A stretch of DNA of 13,593 nt from Alphaproteobacteria bacterium. GTDB taxonomy: Bacteria > Pseudomonadota > Alphaproteobacteria > Sphingomonadales > Sphingomonadaceae. Position 1 is the stretch's first letter; each line of letters starts with the position of its first letter. The notes below the pieces were generated by a model. The model was not told the origin of the DNA. It saw only the letters and a list, made by a program, of their open reading frames with translations, and did not search any database. Shown one piece after another: positions 1 to 6,882 of this stretch. Location of the stretch: positions 1-13,593 of the forward strand of contig JAQGLH010000285.1 of assembly GCA_028293005.1 (NCBI GenBank). The letters are read 5' to 3'. Position numbers and translations under genes: made by a program.

Positions 1-103
1 CTGCTCGTTCCCCCGCGAAGCGCCGCTGCTGCGATGATCCGGCCGCTACTGCCCGCGCGGCACATATATCGAGTTTGAAAGCAAGAAGCGGGGCGCGGCG
101 GGC

Positions 104-250
104 ATGCCATTCAGCCAGGACGCTGACGCGATGACGCAGCAGAAAGACATGGCGCGAGCGCCGGCGCCGCCGGAGATCCTCCTTGGGCCGCGCGGTCGCT
201 GCGGCGTCGATCGCAAGCCGCGGCCGGTCAATCTGGAGGACTTGAGGTGA
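104..250 (+). CDS. Short unidentified ORF or 3' end of an unrecognised gene, upstream of the oxygenase
   Basis: The frame is open from base 38 to a TGA at 248-250, and the first ATG is at 104, giving 48 residues. A stop at 35-37 in the same frame separates it from 11 further open codons at the window edge. Codons are rich in third-position G/C, and the stop overlaps the GTG start of the next gene (GTGA), the usual arrangement in coupled operons. The next gene's Shine-Dalgarno GGAGGA lies inside its last codons. The product is basic and proline/arginine-rich towards the C-terminus, with no domain I recognise. ATG 131 and ATG 149 are alternative starts, and none has a clear ribosome binding site. 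It may be a small gene, the tail of a gene broken by the stop at 35-37, or non-coding. I see no other gene in bases 1-246. Confidence 0.3.
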   Translation: MPFSQDADAMTQQKDMARAPAPPEILLGPRGRCGVDRKPRPVNLEDLR

Positions 251-957
251 GCGACATCGACGCCCGTGTCGCCGCGATCGACTGGGGAGCGGCGGCCGCC
301 GATCTCGATCGCGACGGCTGGACCTTGCTGCCCGGCTTGCTGAGGGACGCCGAGTGCGATTCCACCGCCGCGCTCTACGGCCCTTCGGAGGCGTTCCGCA
401 GCCAGGTGCACATGGCGCGCCACGGCTTCGGGCAGGGCGAATATCGCTATTTCGCCTATCCGCTGCCGCCGCTGGTGCAGGATTTCCGCACCGCGCTGTA
501 CCCGCACCTGGCGCCGATCGCCAACCGCTGGCACGAGCGGATGGGCATCGATGTTCGCTTTCCCGCCGACCACGTTGCGTTCCTCGATCGCTGCCATGCC
601 GCCGGCCAGCGCCGCCCGACACCGTTGCTGCTCGAATATCGGAGCGGCGACTATAACTGCCTGCATCAGGACCTCTATGGCGAGCATGTCTTCCCGCTCC
701 AGGTCGCGGTGCTGCTGTCGGCGCCCGGCGTGGATTTCACCGGCGGCGAGTTCGTGCTGACCGAACAGCGCCCGCGCATGCAGTCGCGGCCGGCGGTGGT
801 GCCGCTGGGCAAGGGCGACGCGGTGCTGTTCGCGGTCAATGTCCGCCCGCACAAGGGTACGCGCGGCGACTATCGGGTGACGATGCGTCACGGCGTCAGC
901 AAGCTTCGCGCGGGCAAGCGGCATACGCTGGGACTCATCTTCCACGATGCGACCTGA
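247..957 (+). CDS. 2OG-Fe(II) oxygenase, COG3826 / PF09859 (Oxygenase-NA) type
   Basis: The 236-residue protein is a predicted cytoplasmic non-haem iron dioxygenase using 2-oxoglutarate and O2. The double-stranded beta-helix part begins near residue 125. Iron ligands would be H140 and D142 (HQD) and H215. R225, ten residues after H215, is placed to bind 2-oxoglutarate (RHTLGLIF). The FTGGEF turn at 164-169 is typical of this fold. The start is GTG: GGAGGA lies six bases upstream and the codon overlaps the stop of the preceding frame. The family has been associated, largely by gene neighbourhood, with oxidative repair of alkylated DNA. The tag gene 47 bp downstream agrees with that, but the substrate of this family is not firmly known. 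Family assignment is from recalled motifs; a prolyl-hydroxylase-like protein is the alternative. Confidence 0.82.
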   Translation: MSDIDARVAAIDWGAAAADLDRDGWTLLPGLLRDAECDSTAALYGPSEAFRSQVHMARHGFGQGEYRYFAYPLPPLVQDFRTALYPHLAPIANRWHERMGIDVRFPADHVAFLDRCHAAGQRRPTPLLLEYRSGDYNCLHQDLYGEHVFPLQVAVLLSAPGVDFTGGEFVLTEQRPRMQSRPAVVPLGKGDAVLFAVNVRPHKGTRGDYRVTMRHGVSKLRAGKRHTLGLIFHDAT

Positions 958-1004
958 TTTGTCACAGAGCCAGTCCGCTACGAATTCACATTCGGGGAGC
1001 TGCT

Positions 1005-1556
1005 ATGAATGGGGAGCCGCATCGCTGCCGCTGGGCACGGACCGATCCGCTGCTCGCCGCCTATCATGATGCCGAGTGGGGCGTGCCCGAACGGGACGCG
1101 AGGGCGTTGTGGGAAAAGCTGATGCTCGACGGGTTCCAGGCGGGGCTGGCGTGGATCATCATCCTGCGCAAGCGGGACGCGTTCCGAGCCGCCTTCGCCG
1201 GCTTCGATCCGGAGCGCGTCGCGCGGTTCGGCGAGGCGGATGTCACCCGCCTGCTCGGCGACGCCGGCATCGTCCGCTCGCGTGCCAAGATCGAGGCGAC
1301 GATCCGCAATGCAGGAGCCTTTCTCGCGATGCGCGACGCCGGCGACGACTTCGCGCGCTTCGCCTGGGACGCGGTCGGGGGCAGGCCGGTGCAGGGCGAT
1401 GGCACCGGCAGCGCCAGCCGTTCAGCCGAGGGCGACAGGCTTTCGGCGGCGCTCAAGCGACGCGGGTTCAGCTTCGTGGGACCGGTGATCGTCCATGCCT
1501 GGATGCAGGCGACCGGCCTCGTCAACGACCACGAGCTAGGCTGCTTTCGCCGATGA
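1005..1556 (+). CDS. tag: DNA-3-methyladenine glycosylase I (Tag)
   Basis: The 183-residue protein should excise 3-methyladenine from alkylated DNA as a monofunctional base-excision-repair glycosylase of the helix-hairpin-helix superfamily. It aligns with E. coli Tag (187 residues) almost end to end. The structural zinc ligands are present as C8, H21, H176 and C180 (LVNDHELGC). Y20 and W50 of the base pocket are retained. The pocket glutamate (E38 in E. coli) is aspartate D42 here, and Q40 is F44, in LDGFQAGLAW; I recall this version being common in alphaproteobacteria. The start has a GGGAG ribosome binding site upstream. The gene follows the COG3826 oxygenase by 47 bp and may be co-transcribed with it for alkylation repair. 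Its stop lies six bases from the end of the convergent membrane protein gene. Confidence 0.95.
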   Translation: MNGEPHRCRWARTDPLLAAYHDAEWGVPERDARALWEKLMLDGFQAGLAWIIILRKRDAFRAAFAGFDPERVARFGEADVTRLLGDAGIVRSRAKIEATIRNAGAFLAMRDAGDDFARFAWDAVGGRPVQGDGTGSASRSAEGDRLSAALKRRGFSFVGPVIVHAWMQATGLVNDHELGCFRR

Positions 1557-1562
1557 CGGCAA

Positions 1563-2864
1563 TCAGAGCGGTTCCGACGCGACGGTGCGCAGCCGAAGGC
1601 TCGCAAGAAACAGTCCGAGCAGCACCCACAGGTGCCGGGCATCCTCGAACGAGCCGGTGAGGCCCTGATAGGCGAAGGCGTCGAGGAAGGCGAAGCCGAG
1701 GCCTAGGGCCATGAGGTCGCGCGGCGGCGCGGTGGGACTCGGCAGCGGCGTGCGGCGCCAGACATAAAGGATCAGCGCGATCAGCGCGGCGAGGCCGGGC
1801 AGGCCGCATTGGACGGCGATGTTGAGGTACATGTTGTGCGCGTCGGTGAGATGGCTGTGGAGGCCCCACGGCACCCAATAGAAGACCGAGACCGCGTCGC
1901 TGCCGATGCCCCGGCCGAACCAAGGATCGGCGAGAAAGTTGGCGATCGCGTCGTGCCACGTCAGCCAGCGCACCGCGGGCGCGAATGGGCGGTCGATACC
2001 GGGAAGGTGGACCAGGAACGGGACCTCGCGGGGGATGACCGGCGTCACGAGCGCGGCCAGCACGAATGCCGCCGCCGCCGCGATCCCGCCGGCGAGCAGG
2101 AGCCGTGCGATCGCGCGATGGCGATGGCGGAGGAGGAGCCACAGCCAGACCGCGATCGCCAGCGCGATGCCGCCAAGTCCGGTCGAGATGGTGAAGGCGG
2201 CGCTGAGCGACAGGCCGCCGAGCAGCAAAAGGAACGGCGTGCGCGAAATCCATGCCTGATGGCGCGCGACCAGCAGGATGACCAACGACACGGTCAGGTA
2301 ATTGCAGAGCAGATTGGGGTTGAGGAAGGTAAGCCACAGCCGCGGGTAGGCGCCGGTCGGCAGCGTCCCGAAATCGGAGCGCGCAAAGGCGAACCAGCGG
2401 CTGTCGGGGTCGACCAGGAAAGCGATGACCGCCGCGACGCCGACCAGGGCGACGATCGCGCTCCCGCCCAGCCAGGCGAGCAACGCCTGGCGCAGCCGTG
2501 CTTGCGAGCTGACGAGGCTGCAGACCAGCGCTGGCAGGCTGAGCAGATAGAGCTGGGTCAGCAGCTTGAGCGCCGATCGTTGTGGAAAGCCCGCTGCGGC
2601 CGCGGAAACCAGCATCGCCCCGAAGTAGAGGATCAGCAGTCCATAATCCGGATGCCACGAGAAGGCGGCTCGCCCGCGCGCCACCGCAATGCCCCAGGCT
2701 GCGAGCAGCAGCGGGTAGACGAAGTCGGTGGGTGCGACCTGGAGGCCGGAAACCCAGAAGCCCGGCTGCATGAAGGCGAGCGAGACGATCAGCAGGAGCA
2801 GAAGCAGCCATTCCGGCGCGGGTCGTTCGGGCGCGGGTCGTTCGGGCGCCGAGGCAAGCGTCAT
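1563..2864 (-). CDS. O-antigen ligase / polymerase family membrane protein (Wzy_C, PF04932 type)
   Basis: From ATG 2864 the product is 433 residues with about ten or more hydrophobic membrane segments, beginning just after a proline-rich N-terminus. A long loop in the C-terminal half carries WLTWHDAIANFLADPWFGRGIG and then DAHNMYLNIAVQCGLPG, the signature region of the WaaL/Wzy/RfaL group. Such inner-membrane proteins join or polymerise undecaprenyl-linked glycans in the periplasm. Which of ligase, polymerase or protein O-oligosaccharyltransferase this is cannot be told from sequence alone. No glycan-biosynthesis genes are adjacent, so it stands alone between a repair gene and a catabolic island. 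A TTG at 2948 would add 28 residues in frame, but that extension is hydrophilic with no ribosome binding site, so the ATG is preferred; it too lacks a clear site. A 15-bp tandem repeat lies in the first codons. Confidence 0.82.
   Translation of the reverse strand: MTLASAPERPAPERPAPEWLLLLLLIVSLAFMQPGFWVSGLQVAPTDFVYPLLLAAWGIAVARGRAAFSWHPDYGLLILYFGAMLVSAAAAGFPQRSALKLLTQLYLLSLPALVCSLVSSQARLRQALLAWLGGSAIVALVGVAAVIAFLVDPDSRWFAFARSDFGTLPTGAYPRLWLTFLNPNLLCNYLTVSLVILLVARHQAWISRTPFLLLLGGLSLSAAFTISTGLGGIALAIAVWLWLLLRHRHRAIARLLLAGGIAAAAAFVLAALVTPVIPREVPFLVHLPGIDRPFAPAVRWLTWHDAIANFLADPWFGRGIGSDAVSVFYWVPWGLHSHLTDAHNMYLNIAVQCGLPGLAALIALILYVWRRTPLPSPTAPPRDLMALGLGFAFLDAFAYQGLTGSFEDARHLWVLLGLFLASLRLRTVASEPL
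2815..2849. repeat. 15-bp direct tandem repeat, about 2.3 copies, in frame
   Basis: The + strand unit GGCGCGGGTCGTTCG occurs exactly at 2815-2829 and 2830-2844 and continues partly to 2849. On the minus strand it encodes a repeated P-A-P-E-R pentapeptide near the cytoplasmic N-terminus of the O-antigen-ligase-like protein. Because the unit is a multiple of three, copy-number change would alter the protein length without a frameshift. Confidence 0.85.
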
Positions 2865-2981
2865 ACGGTGCAACCAATAGCGAAGGGCTGCGGCACCATT
2901 CCCGCCGCGCCCGGGGTCGTCAAGCAGTCCCGAGCGGACTCGTTCCAACGCTGACGGCTAAACTGCGGCGGCTGCGTCAGA

Positions 2982-3010
2982 TTGACCGCTCCCGACCGCG
3001 GTCCTATCGA
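2982..3010 (+). promoter_or_regulatory. Candidate promoter of the benzoylformate decarboxylase-like gene, with a palindrome in the spacer
   Basis: TTGACC (2982-2987) and TATCGA (3005-3010) are 17 bases apart, about 70 bases before the start codon. The -35 matches the sigma70 consensus at five of six bases, the -10 at only three. A perfect 10-bp palindrome GACCGCGGTC (2994-3003) sits in the spacer, a position where a repressor or a MerR-type regulator could act. This is pattern reading only. Confidence 0.35.
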
Positions 3011-3080
3011 TTTCCCCGAGCGAGATGTGCAAAGCATTCGAGTCCCGACGAACAGGTGACCCGTCCCGCCGAGGAGAGAG

Positions 3081-4730
3081 ATGATGGCTGCGGAAGCCGA
3101 CCATGAAGCGCAACCGGACGTTGGGCTCAAGACCAACCGCGAGACGGTGCGCAGCGCGACGGTCAAATTGCTGCGCGAACTCGGCGTGACGACGATCTTC
3201 GGCAATCCGGGATCCACCGAATTGCCGATGTTCCGCGATTTCCCGGACGACTTCAGATATGTTCTTGGGCTCCAGGAAGCCTCGGTGCTGGGCATGGCGG
3301 ACGGCTTCGCGCAGGCGACGCGCAACGCCGCGCTGATCAACCTCCATTCGGCGGCCGGGCTCGGCCACGCGCTCGGCAACCTCTTCACCGCGCGCAAGAA
3401 CCAGACACCTCTGATCGTGATCGCGGGCCAGCAGGCCCGCTCATTGCTGCCGTTCGAGCCTTTCCTGTTCGCCGAGCGCGCGACCGAATTCCCGCAGCCG
3501 CACGTCAAATGGGCGTGCGAGCCGGCGCGCGCGCAGGATGTGCCCGCGGCGATCGCCCGCGCTTATTATGTCGCGATGCAGCCGCCGCGCGGCCCGGTCT
3601 TCCTGTCGATCCCGATGGACGATTGGGACGAGCCGGCGGAGGCGGTCGAAGTGCGGCGGGTCGCCGATCGGATCGCCGACGCATCGGGGCTGATCGACGA
3701 GGCGATCGTGGCGCTGGCGGAGGCGCGGACACCCGCCTTCGTCGCGGGCCCCGGCATCGCGCTCGAGGATGCGTGGGACGAGATGATCGCGCTTGCCGAG
3801 AAGCACCGCGCGAGAGTCTGGGTGAGCCCGAACTCGCCGCGCAACAGCTTCCCCGAGGATCATCCCCTGTTCGCCGGCTTCCTCCCGGCCGACCGGCGCC
3901 ACGTCGTCGCCTCGCTCGAGGGAAGCGACGTCATCCTGGTGATCGGCGCTCCGGCGTTCGTCTACCACGTCGAGGGCAGCGGACCGCACGTCCCAGAGGG
4001 CGCGCAGCTGTTCCAGTTCGTCGACGATCCGGCTGTCGCGACGTGGGCGGCCAACGGCACGGCGATCACGACCAGCATCAAGCCCGCGCTTCAGGCGCTG
4101 CTCAAGGCCGAGCGGTCGCCGCAACGGGTCGAGCCGCCGGCGCGCCAGCCGGTCGCGCCGCCGTCGGGAGCGGCGCTGACCGAACCCTTCTTGATGCACC
4201 GGATCGCCGCCAATCGCCCGGCGAACAGCATCATCGTCGAGGAGGCGCCAAGCTCGCGCCCCGCGCTGCAGACGCATCTGCCGATCGTCCGCCGCGACGG
4301 TTTCTACACCAGCGCCAGCGGCGGCCTCGGTTTTTCGCTTCCTGCGGCGGTCGGGATCGCGCTTGGCCGACCGGGCGAGAAGGTGATCGGGCTGCTCGGC
4401 GACGGATCGAGCCTCTATTCGATCCAGGGCCTGTGGTCGGCGGCGCAGTTGAAGCTCGCGATCAGCTTCATCATCGTCAACAACAACGGCTATTCGGCGC
4501 TCAAGGCGTTCGGCCAGCGCTTCGGGCTTGGCAATCCGGTCGGCAGCGACATCGTCGGCGTCGATTTCTGCAAGATCGCGGAAGGGCAGGGTTTGACCGC
4601 GAGGCGGGTCGACGATCCGGCCCAGCTCGACGAGGCGCTGCGCTGGTCGTTCGACGAGGCCGGGCCGACGTTGATCGAGGTGCTGACGGTGGCGGATCCC
4701 GACGCGCGGCCGTGGTGGGCGGAGAGCTGA
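3081..4730 (+). CDS. Benzoylformate decarboxylase-like ThDP-dependent 2-oxo acid decarboxylase
   Basis: This 549-residue cytoplasmic ThDP enzyme aligns through its length with Pseudomonas putida MdlC (528 residues), with about 19 extra N-terminal residues. The predicted reaction is decarboxylation of an aryl 2-oxo acid (phenylglyoxylate or relative) to an aldehyde. Catalytic residues match: S45 (GNPGS; S26 in MdlC), E66 (E47), H89 (NLHS; H70) and H296 (H281). The ThDP/Mg motif is GDGS at 440-443 with N468. Pocket residues A473, L474 and F477 equal MdlC A460, L461 and F464. F128, P390 and T410 replace MdlC L109, T377 and F397, so the substrate may differ. GAGGAGAG precedes the tandem ATGs at 3081 and 3084; either could be used. 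It converges on the Rieske/VOC operon, suggesting a role in the same pathway, but by position only. Confidence 0.85.
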   Translation: MMAAEADHEAQPDVGLKTNRETVRSATVKLLRELGVTTIFGNPGSTELPMFRDFPDDFRYVLGLQEASVLGMADGFAQATRNAALINLHSAAGLGHALGNLFTARKNQTPLIVIAGQQARSLLPFEPFLFAERATEFPQPHVKWACEPARAQDVPAAIARAYYVAMQPPRGPVFLSIPMDDWDEPAEAVEVRRVADRIADASGLIDEAIVALAEARTPAFVAGPGIALEDAWDEMIALAEKHRARVWVSPNSPRNSFPEDHPLFAGFLPADRRHVVASLEGSDVILVIGAPAFVYHVEGSGPHVPEGAQLFQFVDDPAVATWAANGTAITTSIKPALQALLKAERSPQRVEPPARQPVAPPSGAALTEPFLMHRIAANRPANSIIVEEAPSSRPALQTHLPIVRRDGFYTSASGGLGFSLPAAVGIALGRPGEKVIGLLGDGSSLYSIQGLWSAAQLKLAISFIIVNNNGYSALKAFGQRFGLGNPVGSDIVGVDFCKIAEGQGLTARRVDDPAQLDEALRWSFDEAGPTLIEVLTVADPDARPWWAES

Positions 4731-4838
4731 AGCTTTCCTTCCCCTCCGCCTGAATCTCCTCTCCCGCAAGCGGTCGGGAAAAGCAGGCAGGAAGAGAGGG
4801 ACTCAAGCAGGGGCGGCAAGCGGGGGCGGGACTGAAGC
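4731..4838. terminator. Degenerate hairpin between convergent genes, possible terminator
   Basis: The 108 bp between the decarboxylase-like gene and the VOC operon contain CTCCCGCAAGCGGTCGGGAA (4761-4780). TCCCG (4762-4766) and CGGGA (4775-4779) can pair around an eight-base loop. CCTCTC (4758-4763) can instead pair with GAGAGG (4794-4799). It resembles the CTCCCGCAAGCGGGAG-type hairpins I recall between convergent genes in GC-rich alphaproteobacteria, here apparently disrupted. There is no T-run. Confidence 0.35.
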
Positions 4839-5882
4839 CTACTTCACATCGGGCCCCATCAGCACGTAGCCGGCTTCGCCCGGGAGCATCGTTTCGAGCC
4901 AATTTTCGGCCAGCGGCGTCACCACCTCGAGCGTCAGGCCGGCGAGCTTGCGGCGGACGTCGACGTAGAAATAGTCGATCAGGCCGCCGATCCGGCCGCT
5001 CTGGATGATCGGCATGTCGTTCGCCGCGAAGAAGTCCTGCGCTGCGGCGAATTCTTCGGGGCTGCAGATTGTCGGGAAGACGTGGTGCGCGCCGTCGCCA
5101 ATCGTGTCGAGCATCTCCTGATAGACCGCGTCGCCGTAGCGCATCTCGATCAGCTCGACCGCGAAGCCGTCGCGGCGGCCGACCCAATTGTCGTAAGCGT
5201 GCTTGACCGGCTTGCCGTAATAGAAGGTGTCGGTCAGCGTGACGTCGGTCTCGATCATGAACTCGATCCACTTGTCCATCGCGTAGAGCCGTTCGTAAGC
5301 GGCCTTGGTCGCGTTGCGGTCGCGGCAGACGATCCCGAAATGATAATGTTTCTGGACCGGCAGCGGCGGGCCCTTCGCGGCGACGGCGCTCATGTCGACG
5401 CGCTCGCCGTCGGGCCCGGCATCGCCGCCGCCCTGCAGCATTGTCACGACGCCAAGCTCTTGGCGCGTGTCGAGCCAGACGAAACGCTCACCGCCGAGCC
5501 GGCATTCCTGCAGGACGTGGATCCCCGCCTCGACGGCGCGGGCGGCGATGTCGTCGATCCGGTGCTGGCTCAAACTCGCCGTCTGCACCCCGAACATGCC
5601 CTCGCCACGCTGGTGCATGTGGCGCTCGAACAGGCTCTGGCCCCCGGTTGGCTGGATCAGCTCGAAGGCGACCCGGCCGTTGCTGCCGCGCGCGCTGATC
5701 CAGCTCGCGTGCATGATGTCGCCATGGACATGGCTGTCGATCAGATCGTTGCCATCGAACCGCCGCACCCGCCATTCGGCAATTCCGAAGAAGCGGGCGA
5801 ATTGCTCGATCGACGAACGATAGTCCCGCACCACGATTCCGGCGCAGGGGATGCCTTCGACGGGGAACAGAGGCTGGGCCAT
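4839..5882 (-). CDS. Two-domain VOC (glyoxalase / extradiol dioxygenase superfamily) protein with a degenerate N-terminal half
   Basis: The 347-residue product has two vicinal-oxygen-chelate domains, roughly residues 8-150 and 175-325. In the second, H181 (KHYHFGIV), E243 (VELIE), H267 (AHHVF) and E319 (LEVV) fall at the four metal-ligand positions seen in glyoxalase I and methylmalonyl-CoA epimerase. In the first, the corresponding positions are C13, E74, G98 and G144, so it probably binds no metal. The start is ATG 5882, with GGAG seven bases upstream; a TTG at 5939 is in frame but would overlap the preceding gene. It is last in the minus-strand operon, 46 bp after the CMD-VOC fusion gene. 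Isomerase, lyase, hydrolase or ring-cleaving dioxygenase activity are all possible; HPPD is a two-domain relative, but its signature is not evident. Domain call is firm, function unknown. Confidence 0.75.
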   Translation of the reverse strand: MAQPLFPVEGIPCAGIVVRDYRSSIEQFARFFGIAEWRVRRFDGNDLIDSHVHGDIMHASWISARGSNGRVAFELIQPTGGQSLFERHMHQRGEGMFGVQTASLSQHRIDDIAARAVEAGIHVLQECRLGGERFVWLDTRQELGVVTMLQGGGDAGPDGERVDMSAVAAKGPPLPVQKHYHFGIVCRDRNATKAAYERLYAMDKWIEFMIETDVTLTDTFYYGKPVKHAYDNWVGRRDGFAVELIEMRYGDAVYQEMLDTIGDGAHHVFPTICSPEEFAAAQDFFAANDMPIIQSGRIGGLIDYFYVDVRRKLAGLTLEVVTPLAENWLETMLPGEAGYVLMGPDVK

Positions 5883-5890
5883 GACGAGTC

Positions 5891-5911
5891 TCCGAATTTG
5901 AAATTCCGAAT
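5891..5911. repeat. Short AT-rich inverted and direct repeat in the 46-bp intergenic gap
   Basis: GAATTT-G-AAATTC (5894-5906) is a perfect 13-base palindrome. It is flanked by two direct copies of TCCGAAT (5891-5897 and 5905-5911). The gap is clearly more AT-rich than its surroundings. It could be an RNA-processing hairpin, a binding site, or chance. Confidence 0.3.
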
Positions 5912-5928
5912 CTTGGCTGTCCGGAATC

Positions 5929-6876
5929 CTAGAAATCAAAATCCTCGCCGAACGCGGGGATGGCGGCGAACGAGGCGGGGTCGACGACCTCGAGGAACAT
6001 GCCGCCGAACTGCTCGCGCGTGTCGAGATAATAGAGCTTCACCACGTCGGCGATGTTGCAATAATTGCCGATCCTGACGCCCTGCTCGGTCCAGCTTTTC
6101 ACCAATTGCCCTGGCCGGGGATGGCTGAGGTTGCCGACATGCTGCATCCCCTCGCCATGGTCGCGGAGGAAATCGGCGAAGATCGATTTCCCCTCGACCG
6201 GTTGGCAAAGCTCGATCAGCGTGTCGCCGCTCTTGGCGAAGGCGGAGATCCAGGTGCATGGCTCGTCCTCGCCATAATATTGGCATTCGGTCATCAGTGC
6301 CGGGCCGATCTCCACCATCTTCCAGCGCCGCAGCCCCATCAGCCGGGCATAGCCTTTGGCGGCGACCCTCCAGTCGCGCACCACCATCGCGACGTGGTTG
6401 ATCGATCCCAGATCGATCGAATTGTCCTGCTCGGCCATCCTCTTCGCCTCCATTTTCTTTCTTTCGGCAGCCTGGAACACGTCCTTTGCCACCTGCAGCC
6501 CCATGCCGAGCGCAGGGATCCCGACGTAGAATGCGGCCTGGAACATCAGCTCGACCAGCTGCACCGGGGTGACGCCGGCGTGGAGCGCGACCTTGATATG
6601 GTCGCGCAACGGCCCGGCGCGGCCGAGCGCGAGGTCGGTTCCGATCAGCAGGATCGCCCGGTCGCGCAGCGGCAGCTTGTCGTCGCGCGCGTAGAGATTT
6701 CCCCACGTCTGGGTGAAGAACCAGCCGATCGCGTCCTTGCCCGGCTCGGTCTCGAGCAGCCGCTCGATGCGGAACGAATCGGCGGGCCCGAGCACCTCGC
6801 GCATCATGTCGATCGCGCGGCGATAGTCGGGATCGGCCGTGTTGAATTCGAACGGATCAGGCGGCGCCGTCGTCAT
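5929..6876 (-). CDS. Carboxymuconolactone decarboxylase-like domain fused to a VOC domain
   Basis: The 315-residue protein joins two families usually encoded separately. Residues about 60-137 are an all-helical CMD/AhpD-like domain. RDRAILLIGTDLALGRAGPLRDHIKVALHAG and then ELMFQAAFYVGIPA match the PcaC-type core, without the CxxC redox pair of AhpD. A charged linker (138-155) leads to a VOC domain at 158-300 whose metal positions are all filled: H161 (INHVAMVV), E222 (IELCQP), H246 (MQHVG) and E296 (FLEVV). The ATG at 6876 lies six bases after the beta-subunit stop, and no strong ribosome binding site is seen, suggesting coupled translation. Context predicts a step after ring hydroxylation, for example lactone or muconate-like isomerisation, decarboxylation or ring cleavage. 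The exact reaction cannot be assigned. No frameshift or stop lies at the junction, so the fusion looks genuine. Confidence 0.8.
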   Translation of the reverse strand: MTTAPPDPFEFNTADPDYRRAIDMMREVLGPADSFRIERLLETEPGKDAIGWFFTQTWGNLYARDDKLPLRDRAILLIGTDLALGRAGPLRDHIKVALHAGVTPVQLVELMFQAAFYVGIPALGMGLQVAKDVFQAAERKKMEAKRMAEQDNSIDLGSINHVAMVVRDWRVAAKGYARLMGLRRWKMVEIGPALMTECQYYGEDEPCTWISAFAKSGDTLIELCQPVEGKSIFADFLRDHGEGMQHVGNLSHPRPGQLVKSWTEQGVRIGNYCNIADVVKLYYLDTREQFGGMFLEVVDPASFAAIPAFGEDFDF

Positions 6877-6882
6877 GTCGGG

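Noticed and set aside
46..945. Minus-strand open frame (299 codons) opposite the 2OG oxygenase
   Set aside because: The composition is that of an antisense shadow, and the plus-strand frame has catalytic motifs plus a strong ribosome binding site at its GTG start.
2865..2948. N-terminal extension of the O-antigen-ligase-like protein from TTG 2948
   Set aside because: There is no ribosome binding site, the start codon is rare, and the extra residues are hydrophilic with no family counterpart; the ATG at 2864 suffices.
1809..2954. Long + strand open frame (381 codons) antisense to the O-antigen-ligase-like gene
   Set aside because: Its product is a low-complexity mixture rich in R, E, Q and D, typical of the antisense of a GC-rich membrane protein. 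The minus-strand frame has clear membrane segments and family motifs.
3441..4769. Minus-strand open frame (442 codons) opposite the decarboxylase-like gene
   Set aside because: It is arginine/leucine-rich with no motif and lies opposite a frame with a full ThDP enzyme match, so it is an antisense shadow of high GC content.
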